A DNA stretch of 64,000 nucleotides. It comes from DASUPK01 sp963801055. Its GTDB lineage: Bacteria; Actinomycetota; Thermoleophilia; Solirubrobacterales; 70-9. The DNA lies in the NCBI GenBank assembly GCA_963801055.1, contig CAWDDE010000001.1, positions 62,001 through 126,000 on the forward strand, given 5' to 3'. The notes beneath the pieces are model-generated. The model searched no databases. It was not told the DNA's origin and saw only the letters and a program-made list of their open reading frames with translations. A program made the position numbers and the translations under genes. How positions within the stretch are numbered: position 1 is the stretch's first letter; every line of letters begins with the position of its first letter. Shown in pieces: positions 42,620-51,295 of this stretch.

Positions 42620-42642
42620 CCCGCAAGATGCGGGGTTCTTTC
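42620..42642 (+). terminator. rho-independent-type terminator after metE
   Basis: CCCGCA-AGA-TGCGGG forms a perfect 6-bp stem with a 3-base loop, followed by GTTCTTTCC. It begins 17 bases after the metE stop. A partial copy (CCCGCAAGAT) lies directly before it at 42610-42619, so an alternative pairing is possible. Confidence 0.65.
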
Positions 42643-42722
42643 CAAACTGTTAACGAACCTTTAGCGCCGTGTTAGCCCTTGCTCGCATACTTCTCTCGTC
42701 CGAACGAGCAAAGGGGGTTCCA

Positions 42723-43034
42723 ATGGAAGCCAAAGGAGTGCAGGGAGTACAGGTTGGGGGCCGCGAGCCGAAGGCTCTCCTGTTGAGCGACGGATCGAGA
42801 CTCGCTCTCGAGGAGGAGGGTCCGGGCGGCCGCGCCGACTGGATGCTGCTCGGCGACCGCGGCGACGTAGACCGCGACCTGAGCGTCGCGGAAGCGATCC
42901 AAATCGCCGGCAACCGGCACGCGGACTACGTGCGGATCAGGACCCGCTCCGAGGTCGCGTGGCTACGCCTCGTCTCGGAGTGGTTCGAGGAGCAGGCAAG
43001 GCGGCTCGATTCGGAGCTGACCGCCGCGAACTAG
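42723..43034 (+). CDS. small hypothetical protein
   Basis: ATG 42723 is preceded by AAAGGGGG 5 bases upstream, which decides the start against an in-frame ATG at 42669. The 103-residue product is soluble, with a charged middle (SDGSRLALEEEGPGGRADWM) and a helical C-terminus (EVAWLRLVSEWFEEQARRLD). It has no signal or membrane segment and no motif I recognise. Its upstream region is AT-rich for this genome (CAAACTGTTAACGAACC) and lies after the metE terminator, so it has its own promoter. Confidence 0.6.
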   Translation: MEAKGVQGVQVGGREPKALLLSDGSRLALEEEGPGGRADWMLLGDRGDVDRDLSVAEAIQIAGNRHADYVRIRTRSEVAWLRLVSEWFEEQARRLDSELTAAN

Positions 43035-43147
43035 CGCCGGCCGAGTCGGCGCCGCCGAGCGGAATCTAGCGATCCTGCCGCCAGGAGCCGGAGGCGGCGG
43101 GCGACGGCGCGGTGGTCCAGGTGGCCGGCGCTGGCAGAATGCGACCG

Positions 43148-44386
43148 ATGCAAGCCGGCCAGCCCTTTGTGATCCTCGGCGCGGGCATCGCGGGAGGCAA
43201 TGCCGCCGCGACCCTCCGCGACGAGGGCTTCGAGGGCCGGCTCGTGCTGATCGGCCGCGAACCGGGCCTCCCCTTCGGCCGCCCTCCGCTTTCGAAGACG
43301 TACCTCCGCTCGGAGGAGCCTCTCGAGGATTGGTATGTCAGGCCCGCAGAGTGGTACGGCGAGCACGATGTGGAGAGGCTCGAGTCGAACGTCGCGTCGG
43401 TGGATGCGGAAGCGCACAGGGTAGTCCTCGAATCGGGTGAGGAGATCGAATACGAGCAGCTCCTCATCGCCACCGGTGGCCGGAACCGGCGGATCGACGT
43501 CCCCGGGGCTGAGCTCGAGGGGATCCATCAGCTTCGGACGGTGGCGGAGTGCGAGGCGATCAAGAGCGAGGCCGTCGCCGATCGGCGGGCGGTGGTGGTA
43601 GGCATGAGCTTCATCGGCTGCGAGGTGGCGGCCTCCCTCACCCAGCTCGGGGTTCGCGTTACGGCGGCCTTTCCGGGGACCGCGCCTCTCGAGAGGATCC
43701 TGGGCAAGGAGGTCGGCGGGGCGGTGGGGGCATTCCATCGCGCCAACGGTGTCGATCTCCTGCCCGAGAGTCAGGTCACGGCTTTCGAGGGATCCGGCCG
43801 CGTGGAGGCGGCCGTCACCGCGGGCGGGGATCGAATTCCCTGCGACTTCGCGGTCGTTGGCATCGGAATCCAACCGGAGGTGCCGCAGCTCGCCTCGCCG
43901 CTGGCGGTGGACAACGGCGTCCTCGTGGACGAGCTCTGTCGCGCCAGCGCTCCTGACGTCTACGCGGCCGGCGACGTCGCCAATCACCTCCACCCGCTTT
44001 TCGGGCGGGTTCGCGTCGAGCACTACAACAACGGCGAGAAGATGGGGAGTGCTGCTGCCCGGTCGATGCTCGGCTCGACCGCTCCATATGACTACATCCA
44101 CACCTTCTGGTCCGACCAGTACGAGCACAAGCTCGAGTACGCCGGCCATGCGACCGAGTGGGATCGGTTCGTGATCCGGGGGAGCCTGGAGGACGGAAAG
44201 CTGCTCGGCTTCTATCTGAAGTCGGGGGTGCTGCTGGCGGCGGTCGGCCTCGACCGCGGCGGTGACCCCGAGCTGGATGAAGACTCGGAGATGGCGGCGT
44301 CTGCCCGCCTCGTTGCCGCGCAAGCCCGGCCGGAAGCCGAACAGCTCGCCGACGAGGGCGTCGACCTGTGGTCCCTCGTGCAGTAG
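43148..44386 (+). CDS. FAD/NAD-dependent oxidoreductase, ferredoxin reductase-like
   Basis: From ATG 43148 the product has 412 residues. CAGAAT lies 7 bases before the start, and an in-frame extension to 43112 is not homologous. It contains FVILGAGIAGGNAAATLRDE (FAD), PFGRPPLSKTYL, LLIATGGRNRRI, a second dinucleotide fold VVVGMSFIGCEVAASLTQLG (NAD) and VYAAGDVAN near residue 275, followed by a reductase C-terminal domain. This is the layout of ferredoxin/rubredoxin reductases of oxygenase systems. No ferredoxin or oxygenase gene is adjacent, so its partner is unknown. Confidence 0.85.
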   Translation: MQAGQPFVILGAGIAGGNAAATLRDEGFEGRLVLIGREPGLPFGRPPLSKTYLRSEEPLEDWYVRPAEWYGEHDVERLESNVASVDAEAHRVVLESGEEIEYEQLLIATGGRNRRIDVPGAELEGIHQLRTVAECEAIKSEAVADRRAVVVGMSFIGCEVAASLTQLGVRVTAAFPGTAPLERILGKEVGGAVGAFHRANGVDLLPESQVTAFEGSGRVEAAVTAGGDRIPCDFAVVGIGIQPEVPQLASPLAVDNGVLVDELCRASAPDVYAAGDVANHLHPLFGRVRVEHYNNGEKMGSAAARSMLGSTAPYDYIHTFWSDQYEHKLEYAGHATEWDRFVIRGSLEDGKLLGFYLKSGVLLAAVGLDRGGDPELDEDSEMAASARLVAAQARPEAEQLADEGVDLWSLVQ

Positions 44387-44390
44387 CCCG

Positions 44391-45116
44391 CTAGGTGTTG
44401 GTGAAGAGAGGGATGTTCGCTCCGCTGGCGGGCGTCAGGGGGCTGTCGAGCAGGGCGACGATCAGCTCGGCGACGTCGTCGGGCGTGGCGCCCGGTCGGA
44501 GGTTGGGATTGGCTCGGCGCAGCATCTGCGTGTCGACCGCTCCCGGGCTGATGCAGATGGCGCTGATGCCGTCGTCCTTCCCCTCGGTCGCGATCGCCTC
44601 CGTCAGCCCGATGACGCCGTACTTCGAGACGTTGTATGCGGCCAGCCCGGGGAACTTCTCAGTGGCGTAGACGCCGGAGAGCGAGGCGATGTTGACGATG
44701 CGACCCCCGCCCGAGCGCCGCATGGTGAGGAACGCCCCGCGGCAGCAGAGAAAGCAGCCGGTCAGGTTCACAGCGAGCGTCTCTTCCCATACCTCCGGCG
44801 TCAGATCCGCGAACGGCACCGAATGCAGAGAACCGGCGGCGCAAACCAGTGCGCCCAGGTTCCCGATCTCATCGATCGAGCCGAAGAGGCGCTCCACCTC
44901 GTCGGCGCGCCTGACGTCGGTTGGCGCCGGCGTCGCCTCGCCGCCGCTCCCGCGAATCCTTGCGGCGAGGCGGTCGAGTGCCTCGCTGTCCCGCGCCGCG
45001 AGCACGGCGTGGGCGCCGGCCGCCGCAACCGCCTCGGCGGTGGCGGCTCCGATGCCACCACTGGCTCCCGTCACCACCGCCAGCCGCCCCGCGAGCCAAT
45101 GCTGCGACTCAGCCAC
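44391..45116 (-). CDS. SDR family oxidoreductase (pterin-cluster member)
   Basis: This 241-residue classical SDR has AVVTGASGGIGAATAEAVA, CAAGSLHSVPF, the catalytic Ser in VNIASLSGVYA and YNVSKYGVIGLTEA with Tyr-x3-Lys. It is the last gene of a minus-strand set with a glycosyltransferase, a methyltransferase and a 6-pyruvoyltetrahydropterin-synthase-family protein. Sepiapterin reductase, which completes tetrahydrobiopterin synthesis, is an SDR, so this could reduce a pterin side chain. That is inferred only from the cluster; a sugar or lipid substrate is equally allowed by sequence. Confidence 0.82.
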   Translation of the reverse strand: MAESQHWLAGRLAVVTGASGGIGAATAEAVAAAGAHAVLAARDSEALDRLAARIRGSGGEATPAPTDVRRADEVERLFGSIDEIGNLGALVCAAGSLHSVPFADLTPEVWEETLAVNLTGCFLCCRGAFLTMRRSGGGRIVNIASLSGVYATEKFPGLAAYNVSKYGVIGLTEAIATEGKDDGISAICISPGAVDTQMLRRANPNLRPGATPDDVAELIVALLDSPLTPASGANIPLFTNT

Positions 45117-46203
45117 GAACGGCGGCCCCGGTCGCAGCGCCGACGAGGCGCCGGTAGAGCTGCTCGTGTGAGTCGAGACTTCGTTCGAGGTCCAGGTGGC
45201 GCGTGGCGTGAGCGCGGCACTCCGCGCGCGACAGCGCGCTCGCCCTACCGACGGCGTCGGCCGCAGAGCCGATGTCGCCGGGAGTTACCAGAAAACCCGT
45301 CACCCCGTCGACGATCACCTCTCCGATCGCGCCGCGCTCGAAGGCAATGACGGGAGTCCCGCACGCCTGCGCCTCGGCGGCGACCATCCCGAACGGCTCA
45401 TCCCATCCGGCCGGGCAGAGGACGACGGCCGCGCGACCCATCGCCTTCCACAGAGTCGATCGCGGCACCGCCGCGTGAAGGCCGACCCCCGCCTCGTCAC
45501 GCCGTGGGTCGATCCGGTCGCGGGCGTAGTCGGCGTCGTAGCTGTCTCCGTAGATCTCGATCGGGACTCCGGCCGCCTGGGCGATGTCGATGGCCTCCGC
45601 CGCCCCCTTCTCGGGGCTCAGCCTGCCGGCGAACAGGGCGCCGGTCGCTTCCGCCCGCGACCACGGGATGCGAGCGGTCGGCACGTACGGCGGAAGGATC
45701 GCGTCGACCGGGACGACCGCGCGCCAGGCGGTTGCCTGGAAGGCGGACACAGTCGCCACCGTCGGCGGCGAGCCGCGGCTTGCGGCACGGCGGAGCGCGG
45801 CGGCGACCGGCTCGCTGGGCGGTAGGTGGACCGTGTGGAGGACGGGGGCCTCCAGCTGGGTGGCGAGGCTGATCGCCGGCGCGTCGAAGGCGTGGTTGTG
45901 GATGACGTCATACCGGTCCTCTCGCACCGCCGAATAGACGGCCGCAAAGGCGCTCTCCGCCGCGGCCGAATCGGCAGCGCCGCCGCCGGAGGCCCGGTAG
46001 AGGCTTGCGCTCAGGGTTGCGGAATCGACCCCGACGTCGACCACCGGAACACCCGGCAGCTCCGATCCGGAGGCGGCGTAGACGGCCACCTCCGCTCCCC
46101 GGTCGATCAACCCCCGGGCGAGGTCGCAGATGAACGCCTGAGAGCCGCCGCGCTGTGGCTCGCGGATCGGGGTAACGAGCGGCGCGATGATCGCCAGCCT
46201 CAT
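45109..46203 (-). CDS. glycosyltransferase family 4 protein
   Basis: The 364-residue protein has the GT-B architecture. The N-terminal half begins MRLAIIAPLVTPIREPQRGG and has IHNHAFDAP and VLHTVHLPPS. The C-terminal nucleotide-sugar half includes ALFAGRLSPEKG near residue 195 and the donor-binding motif CPAGWDEPFGMVAAEAQACG near 265, whose two glutamates are spaced as in the EX7E motif. It is cytoplasmic and soluble. In its cluster it could glycosylate a pterin, as the biopterin glucosyltransferase of cyanobacteria does. A cell-envelope glycan role is the alternative. Confidence 0.87.
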   Translation of the reverse strand: MRLAIIAPLVTPIREPQRGGSQAFICDLARGLIDRGAEVAVYAASGSELPGVPVVDVGVDSATLSASLYRASGGGAADSAAAESAFAAVYSAVREDRYDVIHNHAFDAPAISLATQLEAPVLHTVHLPPSEPVAAALRRAASRGSPPTVATVSAFQATAWRAVVPVDAILPPYVPTARIPWSRAEATGALFAGRLSPEKGAAEAIDIAQAAGVPIEIYGDSYDADYARDRIDPRRDEAGVGLHAAVPRSTLWKAMGRAAVVLCPAGWDEPFGMVAAEAQACGTPVIAFERGAIGEVIVDGVTGFLVTPGDIGSAADAVGRASALSRAECRAHATRHLDLERSLDSHEQLYRRLVGAATGAAVRG

Positions 46204-46985
46204 CCCGGCAGCACCTTGTAGGCGAGATCGCGCGGCGGGTTGATCCCCAGCAGCTCGAACGGAACCCGGCTGGTGCCGTGTCGGCGAACCCTCGGCTCCG
46301 CTCCCGGGTAGAAGATTGGGATGAGCTCGGCCGCCTCCTCGGCGCTGTCGAACTCGACGAACATCTCGCCGGGAAAGCTCTCGTAGCGGTAGCCGTGCGC
46401 GGACAGCCAGCGCACGTTGTTCGGCCAGACGATCACCACCGACCCTCCGGGCCGGCAGACTCGCTCCATCTCGGCCATCCCGGCCTCGCCGCCGTGGCCC
46501 TCGTCCGGGGTGAGGGCGGAGCAGGCGACGACCAGGTCAGCGGAGTCGTCCGCCATGGGCAGCTCGTCGAAGAACCCGTGGAGCACCCGGACGCGATCCG
46601 CGTGTTCGGCCTTCGCCAGGTTCCGATGGAGAATGCGACGCAGCGGCTCGGCAGGCTCGATTGCGACGATCTCCTGAGCGCGGCTCGCCAGCTCGAGCGT
46701 CAGCCGACCCGTGCCGGCGCCGACCTCGACGATTCGCCCGAGGTCCCTCGGCAGCCACTCCAACACCCCCGGGTGGAGCCGCTCCGCGCTGACGAGCCGG
46801 TCGTAGAGCTCCGGCTCGAGCCGGTAGAGAAGCTCCCAGGCGAGAGCGACATCGGTCTGCGGATCACCGCTCCCATGAGGGATGAACCTGCTCGCTTCGT
46901 CTTCGGTGAGAACACCAAGGTCCGCCCGTGTGTAGCGCCTTTGCACCTCTCGACGCTGCCGTCGCGGGGTCTCAGACGTGATCAC
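46200..46985 (-). CDS. class I SAM-dependent methyltransferase
   Basis: This 261-residue protein has motif I IVEVGAGTGRLTLELA near residue 85, the acidic post-I residue in IVAIEPAEPLR and the VVACSALT strand of motif II, then a C-terminal region PFELLGINPPRDLAYKVLPG. The ATG at 46985 overlaps the end of the pterin-synthase-family gene by 14 bases, and its end overlaps the glycosyltransferase gene. It probably methylates a small molecule made by this cluster. The target cannot be told from sequence. Confidence 0.85.
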   Translation of the reverse strand: MITSETPRRQRREVQRRYTRADLGVLTEDEASRFIPHGSGDPQTDVALAWELLYRLEPELYDRLVSAERLHPGVLEWLPRDLGRIVEVGAGTGRLTLELASRAQEIVAIEPAEPLRRILHRNLAKAEHADRVRVLHGFFDELPMADDSADLVVACSALTPDEGHGGEAGMAEMERVCRPGGSVVIVWPNNVRWLSAHGYRYESFPGEMFVEFDSAEEAAELIPIFYPGAEPRVRRHGTSRVPFELLGINPPRDLAYKVLPG

Positions 46986-47445
46986 CGACTTCGGCCCAGT
47001 TCTTGTCTGTCTCCCACAGCCGGACCGAGTGCAACTTCCCCTCCGGAAGCTCCGGGCGGATTCTTTCCCAGAAGGCCAGCGCCAGGTTCTCGGCGGTTGG
47101 AATCAGCCCACGGAGCCAGGGCACGTCCGTGTTCAGGTTGCGATGGTCCACGTCCTGGATCACCTGCCGCTGGATCACGTCCGAAAGGTGCTTCAGGTCC
47201 AAGACGTAGCCGGTGCCGGGCTCGATCTCCCCGGCAACGACCACCTCGAGGACGTAGTTGTGCCCGTGCAGATGCGCGCACTTCCCGAAGAGACGCTCAT
47301 TCTCGTCAGCCGATAACTCCGGGTCGTACAGCTGATGGGCGGCATTGAAGCTCTCGCGACGGCTCACCTTCACGGTCGTTCCGCTGGTCTTTGCCTGCTG
47401 GTCCGCGACGGCCGTATCCGTGTGCGTCAAATCCTGATACGCCAC
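46972..47445 (-). CDS. 6-pyruvoyltetrahydropterin synthase / 6-carboxytetrahydropterin synthase family protein
   Basis: The start GTG at 47445 has AAGGAG 6 bases upstream, giving 157 residues; a longer in-frame reading is not homologous. Zinc-ligand histidines are in FNAAHQLY near residue 37 and CAHLHGHNYVLEV near 60, a Cys lies in LFGKC, and a base-binding Glu may be in RLWETDKNW near the C-terminus. The family converts dihydroneopterin triphosphate to 6-pyruvoyl- or 6-carboxytetrahydropterin. No other queuosine gene is nearby. The linked methyltransferase, glycosyltransferase and SDR point to a modified pterin. A possible promoter (TGAACG-N17-TACGAT) lies upstream. Confidence 0.83.
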   Translation of the reverse strand: MAYQDLTHTDTAVADQQAKTSGTTVKVSRRESFNAAHQLYDPELSADENERLFGKCAHLHGHNYVLEVVVAGEIEPGTGYVLDLKHLSDVIQRQVIQDVDHRNLNTDVPWLRGLIPTAENLALAFWERIRPELPEGKLHSVRLWETDKNWAEVGDHV

Positions 47446-47617
47446 TGGGCTCTCCTTACCTCGTACCCCACGATCGTACTTCGTCCCTCTTGTGACGTTC
47501 AGCACTCTCGACCGCTTGGAGTAAGCCCCGGACGCGATTTTCGACAGAGGGCCAAAGACTGCGCGCCTGGGCACGCCTACGTTGTCTGGTGTCAGCTGCC
47601 GCCTCGGGGGGCTTCCC

Positions 47618-47734
47618 TTGAAAAAAATCGAAGCGTTCATCCGCCATCAGGCGTTCGAGCCCATTCGCTCGGACCTCTCGATCTCCGAGGGCTCCGAGGA
47701 GGAGATCGCGGCGGGAGTGGGGTCCGATCAATGA
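47618..47734 (+). CDS. truncated PII-like (GlnB family) peptide
   Basis: From TTG 47618 a 38-residue reading starts MKKIEAFIRHQAFEPIRSDL, which matches the first strand and helix of actinobacterial PII-family proteins, followed by SISEGSEEEI and a stop. The T-loop, the uridylylation site and the rest of the 110-residue PII fold are absent, and none of the other frames restores them. GGGGGG lies 6-7 bases before the TTG. Its stop overlaps the ATG of the PucR gene (ATGA), so it would be translationally coupled. It may be a remnant, or a retained leader peptide. Confidence 0.5.
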   Translation: MKKIEAFIRHQAFEPIRSDLSISEGSEEEIAAGVGSDQ

Positions 47735-48900
47735 CCATGCGCGAGCTGAGCACTCACATGATCGAGGCGGTCCTCGACGGCGAGGGTCTTCAAGGCGTGG
47801 CCGAACTTGCCGCCGTGGAGGCGGGAGGTCCGGTGGCGATCGTCCTGCCGCCCCGCGGCCTGGCGGCGCGCGCGCCCGGTGGTGGAGAGCTGAATGGCCT
47901 CGCGGAGTACGCCAAGGCCCGCGTCGCCGACACGCGGGCGGCGGCCCCGGACCCGATTGCGATGGAGCGCTCGATCGAGGCCGGCGGACAGACTGTCGGT
48001 GTCGTTCTGCTACTCGATCAGGGGTCGGGGGACGGAGGTCAGCCCGTCCTCGTCGATCGCGAGGAGGTACTTCGGGCGGCGGCCCTTGCGGCGCTCGCCG
48101 AGGTCGCGGTCGCCGATGCCCGCGAGGAGGCCGAGCGCAAGCTGCGCGGCGGACTGATCGAGGAGCTTCGGGAGCACGAGGTCGAGATGGCGGTGGCGAC
48201 GAGCAAGGCTGTCCGGCTCGGCTGCGACCTGGCGCGTGGCGCGATCGCCCTGGTCGCGGAGATCAGCTCCGCCAGCCCGAGCCACGCCACCGCGCTGGTC
48301 GAAGCCGAGTACGAGGGCTCCCTCGCCGAGCTGGTGGACGGCAGGCTCTACGCGATCCTTCCGGCGCGCGGCGGAGATGACGCTCCGGAGAGGACGCTGC
48401 AGGCCGCGGGCAGGATCGCCAACCGCCTTCGCAAGCATGGGGTGGCCGCGGTCTCCTCGTTTTATCCCGACCCGGGCGAGCTCCATCGCGCGATCAAGGA
48501 GGCTGAGCTGGTCCTCGACGTGGTCACCCGCGAGCCGGAGATCGCCGAGGCGCTGGAGGAGGGGATCGCGGCAAGCGGCGTCTACCGGTTGCTTTTCCGG
48601 GCCCTGATCTCGGACCCCGACGAGGTTAGGAGCTTCTATCGCGACACCGTGGAGCCACTTGTCGGCTACGACAACCAGTACCGCTCGGATTTGCTCGGCA
48701 CGCTCGAGGAATACCTGGCGAGCGACTGCAACATGAACGCGACGGCGCGGGCGATCTTCGCACACCGCCACACGGTGGCCTACCGGCTCGAGCGGGTGAA
48801 GGAGCTGACGGGCCTCGACCCGCAGATCTCCGAGGACCGAGAGCGGCTCGGCCTCGGCATCAAGGCGTACCGGACCCTGGCGCCGGCCCTGCCCAGGTAG
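47731..48900 (+). CDS. PucR/CdaR family transcriptional regulator
   Basis: This 389-residue protein ends in the PucR helix-turn-helix: LEEYLASDCNMNATARAIFA followed by HRHTVAYRLERVKELTGLD near residues 330-370. The middle (about 150-290) is a GGDEF-like domain of the CdaR type, with FYPDPGELHRAIKEAELVLD. The N-terminal 120 residues are a sensor region rich in Ala and Val with no motif I know. Such regulators often control purine, nitrogen or aromatic catabolism. ATG 47731 overlaps the stop of the PII-like peptide. It is divergent from the pterin cluster and convergent with the sugar dehydrogenase genes, so its target is open. Confidence 0.85.
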   Translation: MTMRELSTHMIEAVLDGEGLQGVAELAAVEAGGPVAIVLPPRGLAARAPGGGELNGLAEYAKARVADTRAAAPDPIAMERSIEAGGQTVGVVLLLDQGSGDGGQPVLVDREEVLRAAALAALAEVAVADAREEAERKLRGGLIEELREHEVEMAVATSKAVRLGCDLARGAIALVAEISSASPSHATALVEAEYEGSLAELVDGRLYAILPARGGDDAPERTLQAAGRIANRLRKHGVAAVSSFYPDPGELHRAIKEAELVLDVVTREPEIAEALEEGIAASGVYRLLFRALISDPDEVRSFYRDTVEPLVGYDNQYRSDLLGTLEEYLASDCNMNATARAIFAHRHTVAYRLERVKELTGLDPQISEDRERLGLGIKAYRTLAPALPR

Positions 48901-48906
48901 CTCGGG

Positions 48907-50178
48907 TCAGGCGGGGTCGAGGCGGTAGATCGGGCCGGAGTGGGAGATCACGTAGAGGACGCCGCCCCGCCCTTCGCCGAAGGAGTCCGCACCGCCCGCG
49001 GGAAGCGAGACGCCGGTGTACCGGTCATCCGAGGCGCCCTGCTCGGAGGGAATGAGGCTCCGGATCTCCGCGTTGGCGAGGTCCGTGTAGAGGAGGCGAC
49101 CGTACTGGTGCGTGAGGCGGGGGTCGCGCACGACGTAGCCGCCGATCACGCCGCTGCCGCTGAAGCCCCCGAGCGGCGGACAACCGCCGGCGAGGGCGGA
49201 GTTGTCGTACTCCAAGATCGGAGGCACCGCGCCCGGCGCGAGACGCGAAGCGTCGTAGGTGAAGTTCCCCTCGAACCGTGACCAGCCGAAGTTGACTCCC
49301 CCAAGGTGTCCCGGCAGCCGGTAGTCGATCTCTTCGCGGCATGACTGCCCGACGTCCCCGATCGAGATGGCTCCGGTGACCGAGTCGAACGTGAAGCGGT
49401 ACGGGTTCCGCAATCCCAGGGCGAACACCTCGGGGCGGCCGCCGCCGCGCGCAAAGGGATTGCCCTTGGGGATCGTGTAGGGCTTGCGTGTCCGCGCGGC
49501 GGCCCCGGGACGCTTCGCCTTCCGCTTGCCCTTCCGCTTGGGCCCCGACGGCAATGGGTCGATACGCAACAGCTTGCCGAGCAGCGACCCGGGGTTCTGG
49601 GCGTTGTTGAACGGGTCACCGCCACCGCCGCCGTCACCGGGTCCGATGAAGAGGAGTTGCTTGGCTCCGAAGTGGAGGTCGCCCCCGTTGTGGTTGCCGA
49701 AGGTCGGGTGCGCGAGGTACAGAACCAGGCGTGCCGAGGCCGACGTGGCCCGGACCCGCGATCGCTTCGCCCGCTTGAACTCGACCACCTCGTTGTCGCC
49801 CTTCAGGTTCGTGTAATAGACGTAGAGACGGCGGTTGCGCTCGTAGCGTGGGTGGAAGACGACCGACAGGAGCCCCTGCTCGCCGGAGCTCATCACTCGA
49901 TCGCTGATGTCGAGGAAGGGGCGGGGCTGGGGGACCCCCTTGCGGAGCACCTGAATCCGGCCATCCTGCTCGACCACGAAGAGCAGCTTGCGGTTCTTCT
50001 TCCCGGGGGCTTGGACGATGTCGGTTGGCTCGTCGAAGCTGCCGACCGGGGTGAGCGAGAAGCCACCGCCTCCATCGCCAACGGGCGGCAGCGCGCTCGC
50101 TACCGGCGCGGCCAGCAGCACGGCCAGCGCGCCGGCCGCCGCCGCCCAACCGATCCTGACTCTCCTCGCTCTCAACAC
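48907..50178 (-). CDS. exported PQQ-dependent sugar dehydrogenase-like protein (copy 1)
   Basis: The 423-residue protein has a Sec signal (ALAVLLAAPVASALPP) and a six-bladed propeller of the soluble glucose dehydrogenase type. Blade motifs are FDEPTDIVQAPG, EQGLLSVVFHPRY, GNHNGGDLHFG, RNPYRFTFDSVTG and IGDVGQSCREEIDY. A basic insert of about 25 residues (KRKGKRKAKRPGAAARTRK) after LLRIDP is unusual. The GNHNGG and NPYR/DVGQ regions hold PQQ and calcium ligands in this family. It acts outside the membrane. The sugar or alcohol substrate is unknown. Confidence 0.83.
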   Translation of the reverse strand: MLRARRVRIGWAAAAGALAVLLAAPVASALPPVGDGGGGFSLTPVGSFDEPTDIVQAPGKKNRKLLFVVEQDGRIQVLRKGVPQPRPFLDISDRVMSSGEQGLLSVVFHPRYERNRRLYVYYTNLKGDNEVVEFKRAKRSRVRATSASARLVLYLAHPTFGNHNGGDLHFGAKQLLFIGPGDGGGGGDPFNNAQNPGSLLGKLLRIDPLPSGPKRKGKRKAKRPGAAARTRKPYTIPKGNPFARGGGRPEVFALGLRNPYRFTFDSVTGAISIGDVGQSCREEIDYRLPGHLGGVNFGWSRFEGNFTYDASRLAPGAVPPILEYDNSALAGGCPPLGGFSGSGVIGGYVVRDPRLTHQYGRLLYTDLANAEIRSLIPSEQGASDDRYTGVSLPAGGADSFGEGRGGVLYVISHSGPIYRLDPA

Positions 50179-50200
50179 CGCACTGTCTCGGCCGCCGCGA

Positions 50201-51295
50201 TCAGCGCCGGCGGACGAACCGGTAGACGGGGCCGTCGAGTGAGGTGGCGTAGAGCTTGCCGTCGGCCGTCTCGCCGAACGAGCTCAGGTCGCGGACCCGC
50301 AGGCCGGTGCCCCGGTCCTTCCGCGCCCCGCCCGGGCGCGGGATCAGCGAGCGGATCTTGCCCGTGCAGAAGTCCCCGTAGACGTAGCGGTGGGTGAGCG
50401 AGCGCAGGCGGGAATCCCGGACGACGTAGCCGCCGATCATCGCGCAGCCCGCGCCGGAGATGCTGCGGACCTTGATCGGCTTGACGCTCCCGCTCGGCGT
50501 GGGGGGCTGCGCTCCGGCGAACGGAGCGAAGCCCTCGAAGTCGTTCCAGCCGAAGTTGGCGCCGGCGGCCGCCGCCAGCGGCAAGTAGTCGATCTCGTCG
50601 AAGCGGTTCTGCCCGACGTCGGCGATCGCGATCCGGGGCTGCCCCGGATCCGTGACCAGGTCGAAGGAGAATCGGTACGGGTTGCGCAGGCCGATCGAGT
50701 AGACCTGAACCGACCCGGAGGCGGGATCGATCCGCAGCAGCTTGCCGAGTCGCGAATTCGGGTTCTGGGCGTTGTCGGGCTGATCGCCCGCGCCGCCGCC
50801 GTCCCCGGTGCCCGCGTAGAGGAGGCCGTCCGGTCCGAACTGGAGCTGCCCGCCGTTGTGGTTCGAGTGGTTCGGGTGCGGCACGACGACGAGCGGCCGC
50901 AGCGTCGAGGGATTCGCGTGGCGGCCGTCCGCGTCCGCGCGCATCTCGGCGATCACCAGGTCGCCGGCACCGTTGGTGAAATAGACGTAGAGCAGCCGGG
51001 AACTCGCGAAGTCCGGTGCGAACGCGACCGAGAGCAGACCGCGCTCCCCGCCCGTGGAGACGAGGCCGGCGATGTTCGTGAAGGTCGGGCGCTTGCGCCC
51101 CCGCAGCAGCCGGATCCGCCCACCGCGCTCGACGACGACCGCGCCGGGGATGCCTGGGGCCGAGGTCACGTAGGTTGGGCTGTGGAAACGGCCGACCCGC
51201 TTCAGCTTGACCCGGGGTTTCGCTTCGGCGAAGGCGACATTCAGGACGAGAGCCCCGATGGCCGCGAGCGCGATCGCGACGGTCAGGCGCCTCAT
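50201..51295 (-). CDS. exported PQQ-dependent sugar dehydrogenase-like protein (copy 2)
   Basis: This 364-residue paralogue has a short signal (AIALAAIGALVLNVAFAEA) and the propeller motifs GERGLLSVAFAPDF, HPNHSNHNGGQLQFG, NAQNPNSRLGKLLRIDP, LRNPYRFSFDLVTD and IADVGQNRFDEIDYLP, ending SLDGPVYRFVRRR. It lacks the basic insert of copy 1. Its ATG overlaps the stop of copy 3, so copies 3 and 2 are coupled, with copy 1 22 bases further on. No PQQ synthesis gene is in the window. Confidence 0.83.
   Translation of the reverse strand: MRRLTVAIALAAIGALVLNVAFAEAKPRVKLKRVGRFHSPTYVTSAPGIPGAVVVERGGRIRLLRGRKRPTFTNIAGLVSTGGERGLLSVAFAPDFASSRLLYVYFTNGAGDLVIAEMRADADGRHANPSTLRPLVVVPHPNHSNHNGGQLQFGPDGLLYAGTGDGGGAGDQPDNAQNPNSRLGKLLRIDPASGSVQVYSIGLRNPYRFSFDLVTDPGQPRIAIADVGQNRFDEIDYLPLAAAAGANFGWNDFEGFAPFAGAQPPTPSGSVKPIKVRSISGAGCAMIGGYVVRDSRLRSLTHRYVYGDFCTGKIRSLIPRPGGARKDRGTGLRVRDLSSFGETADGKLYATSLDGPVYRFVRRR

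Noticed and set aside
42610..42634. Short CCCGCAAGAT direct repeat as a CRISPR or integration site
   Set aside because: Only two copies, one of them part of the metE terminator hairpin; no spacers or associated genes.
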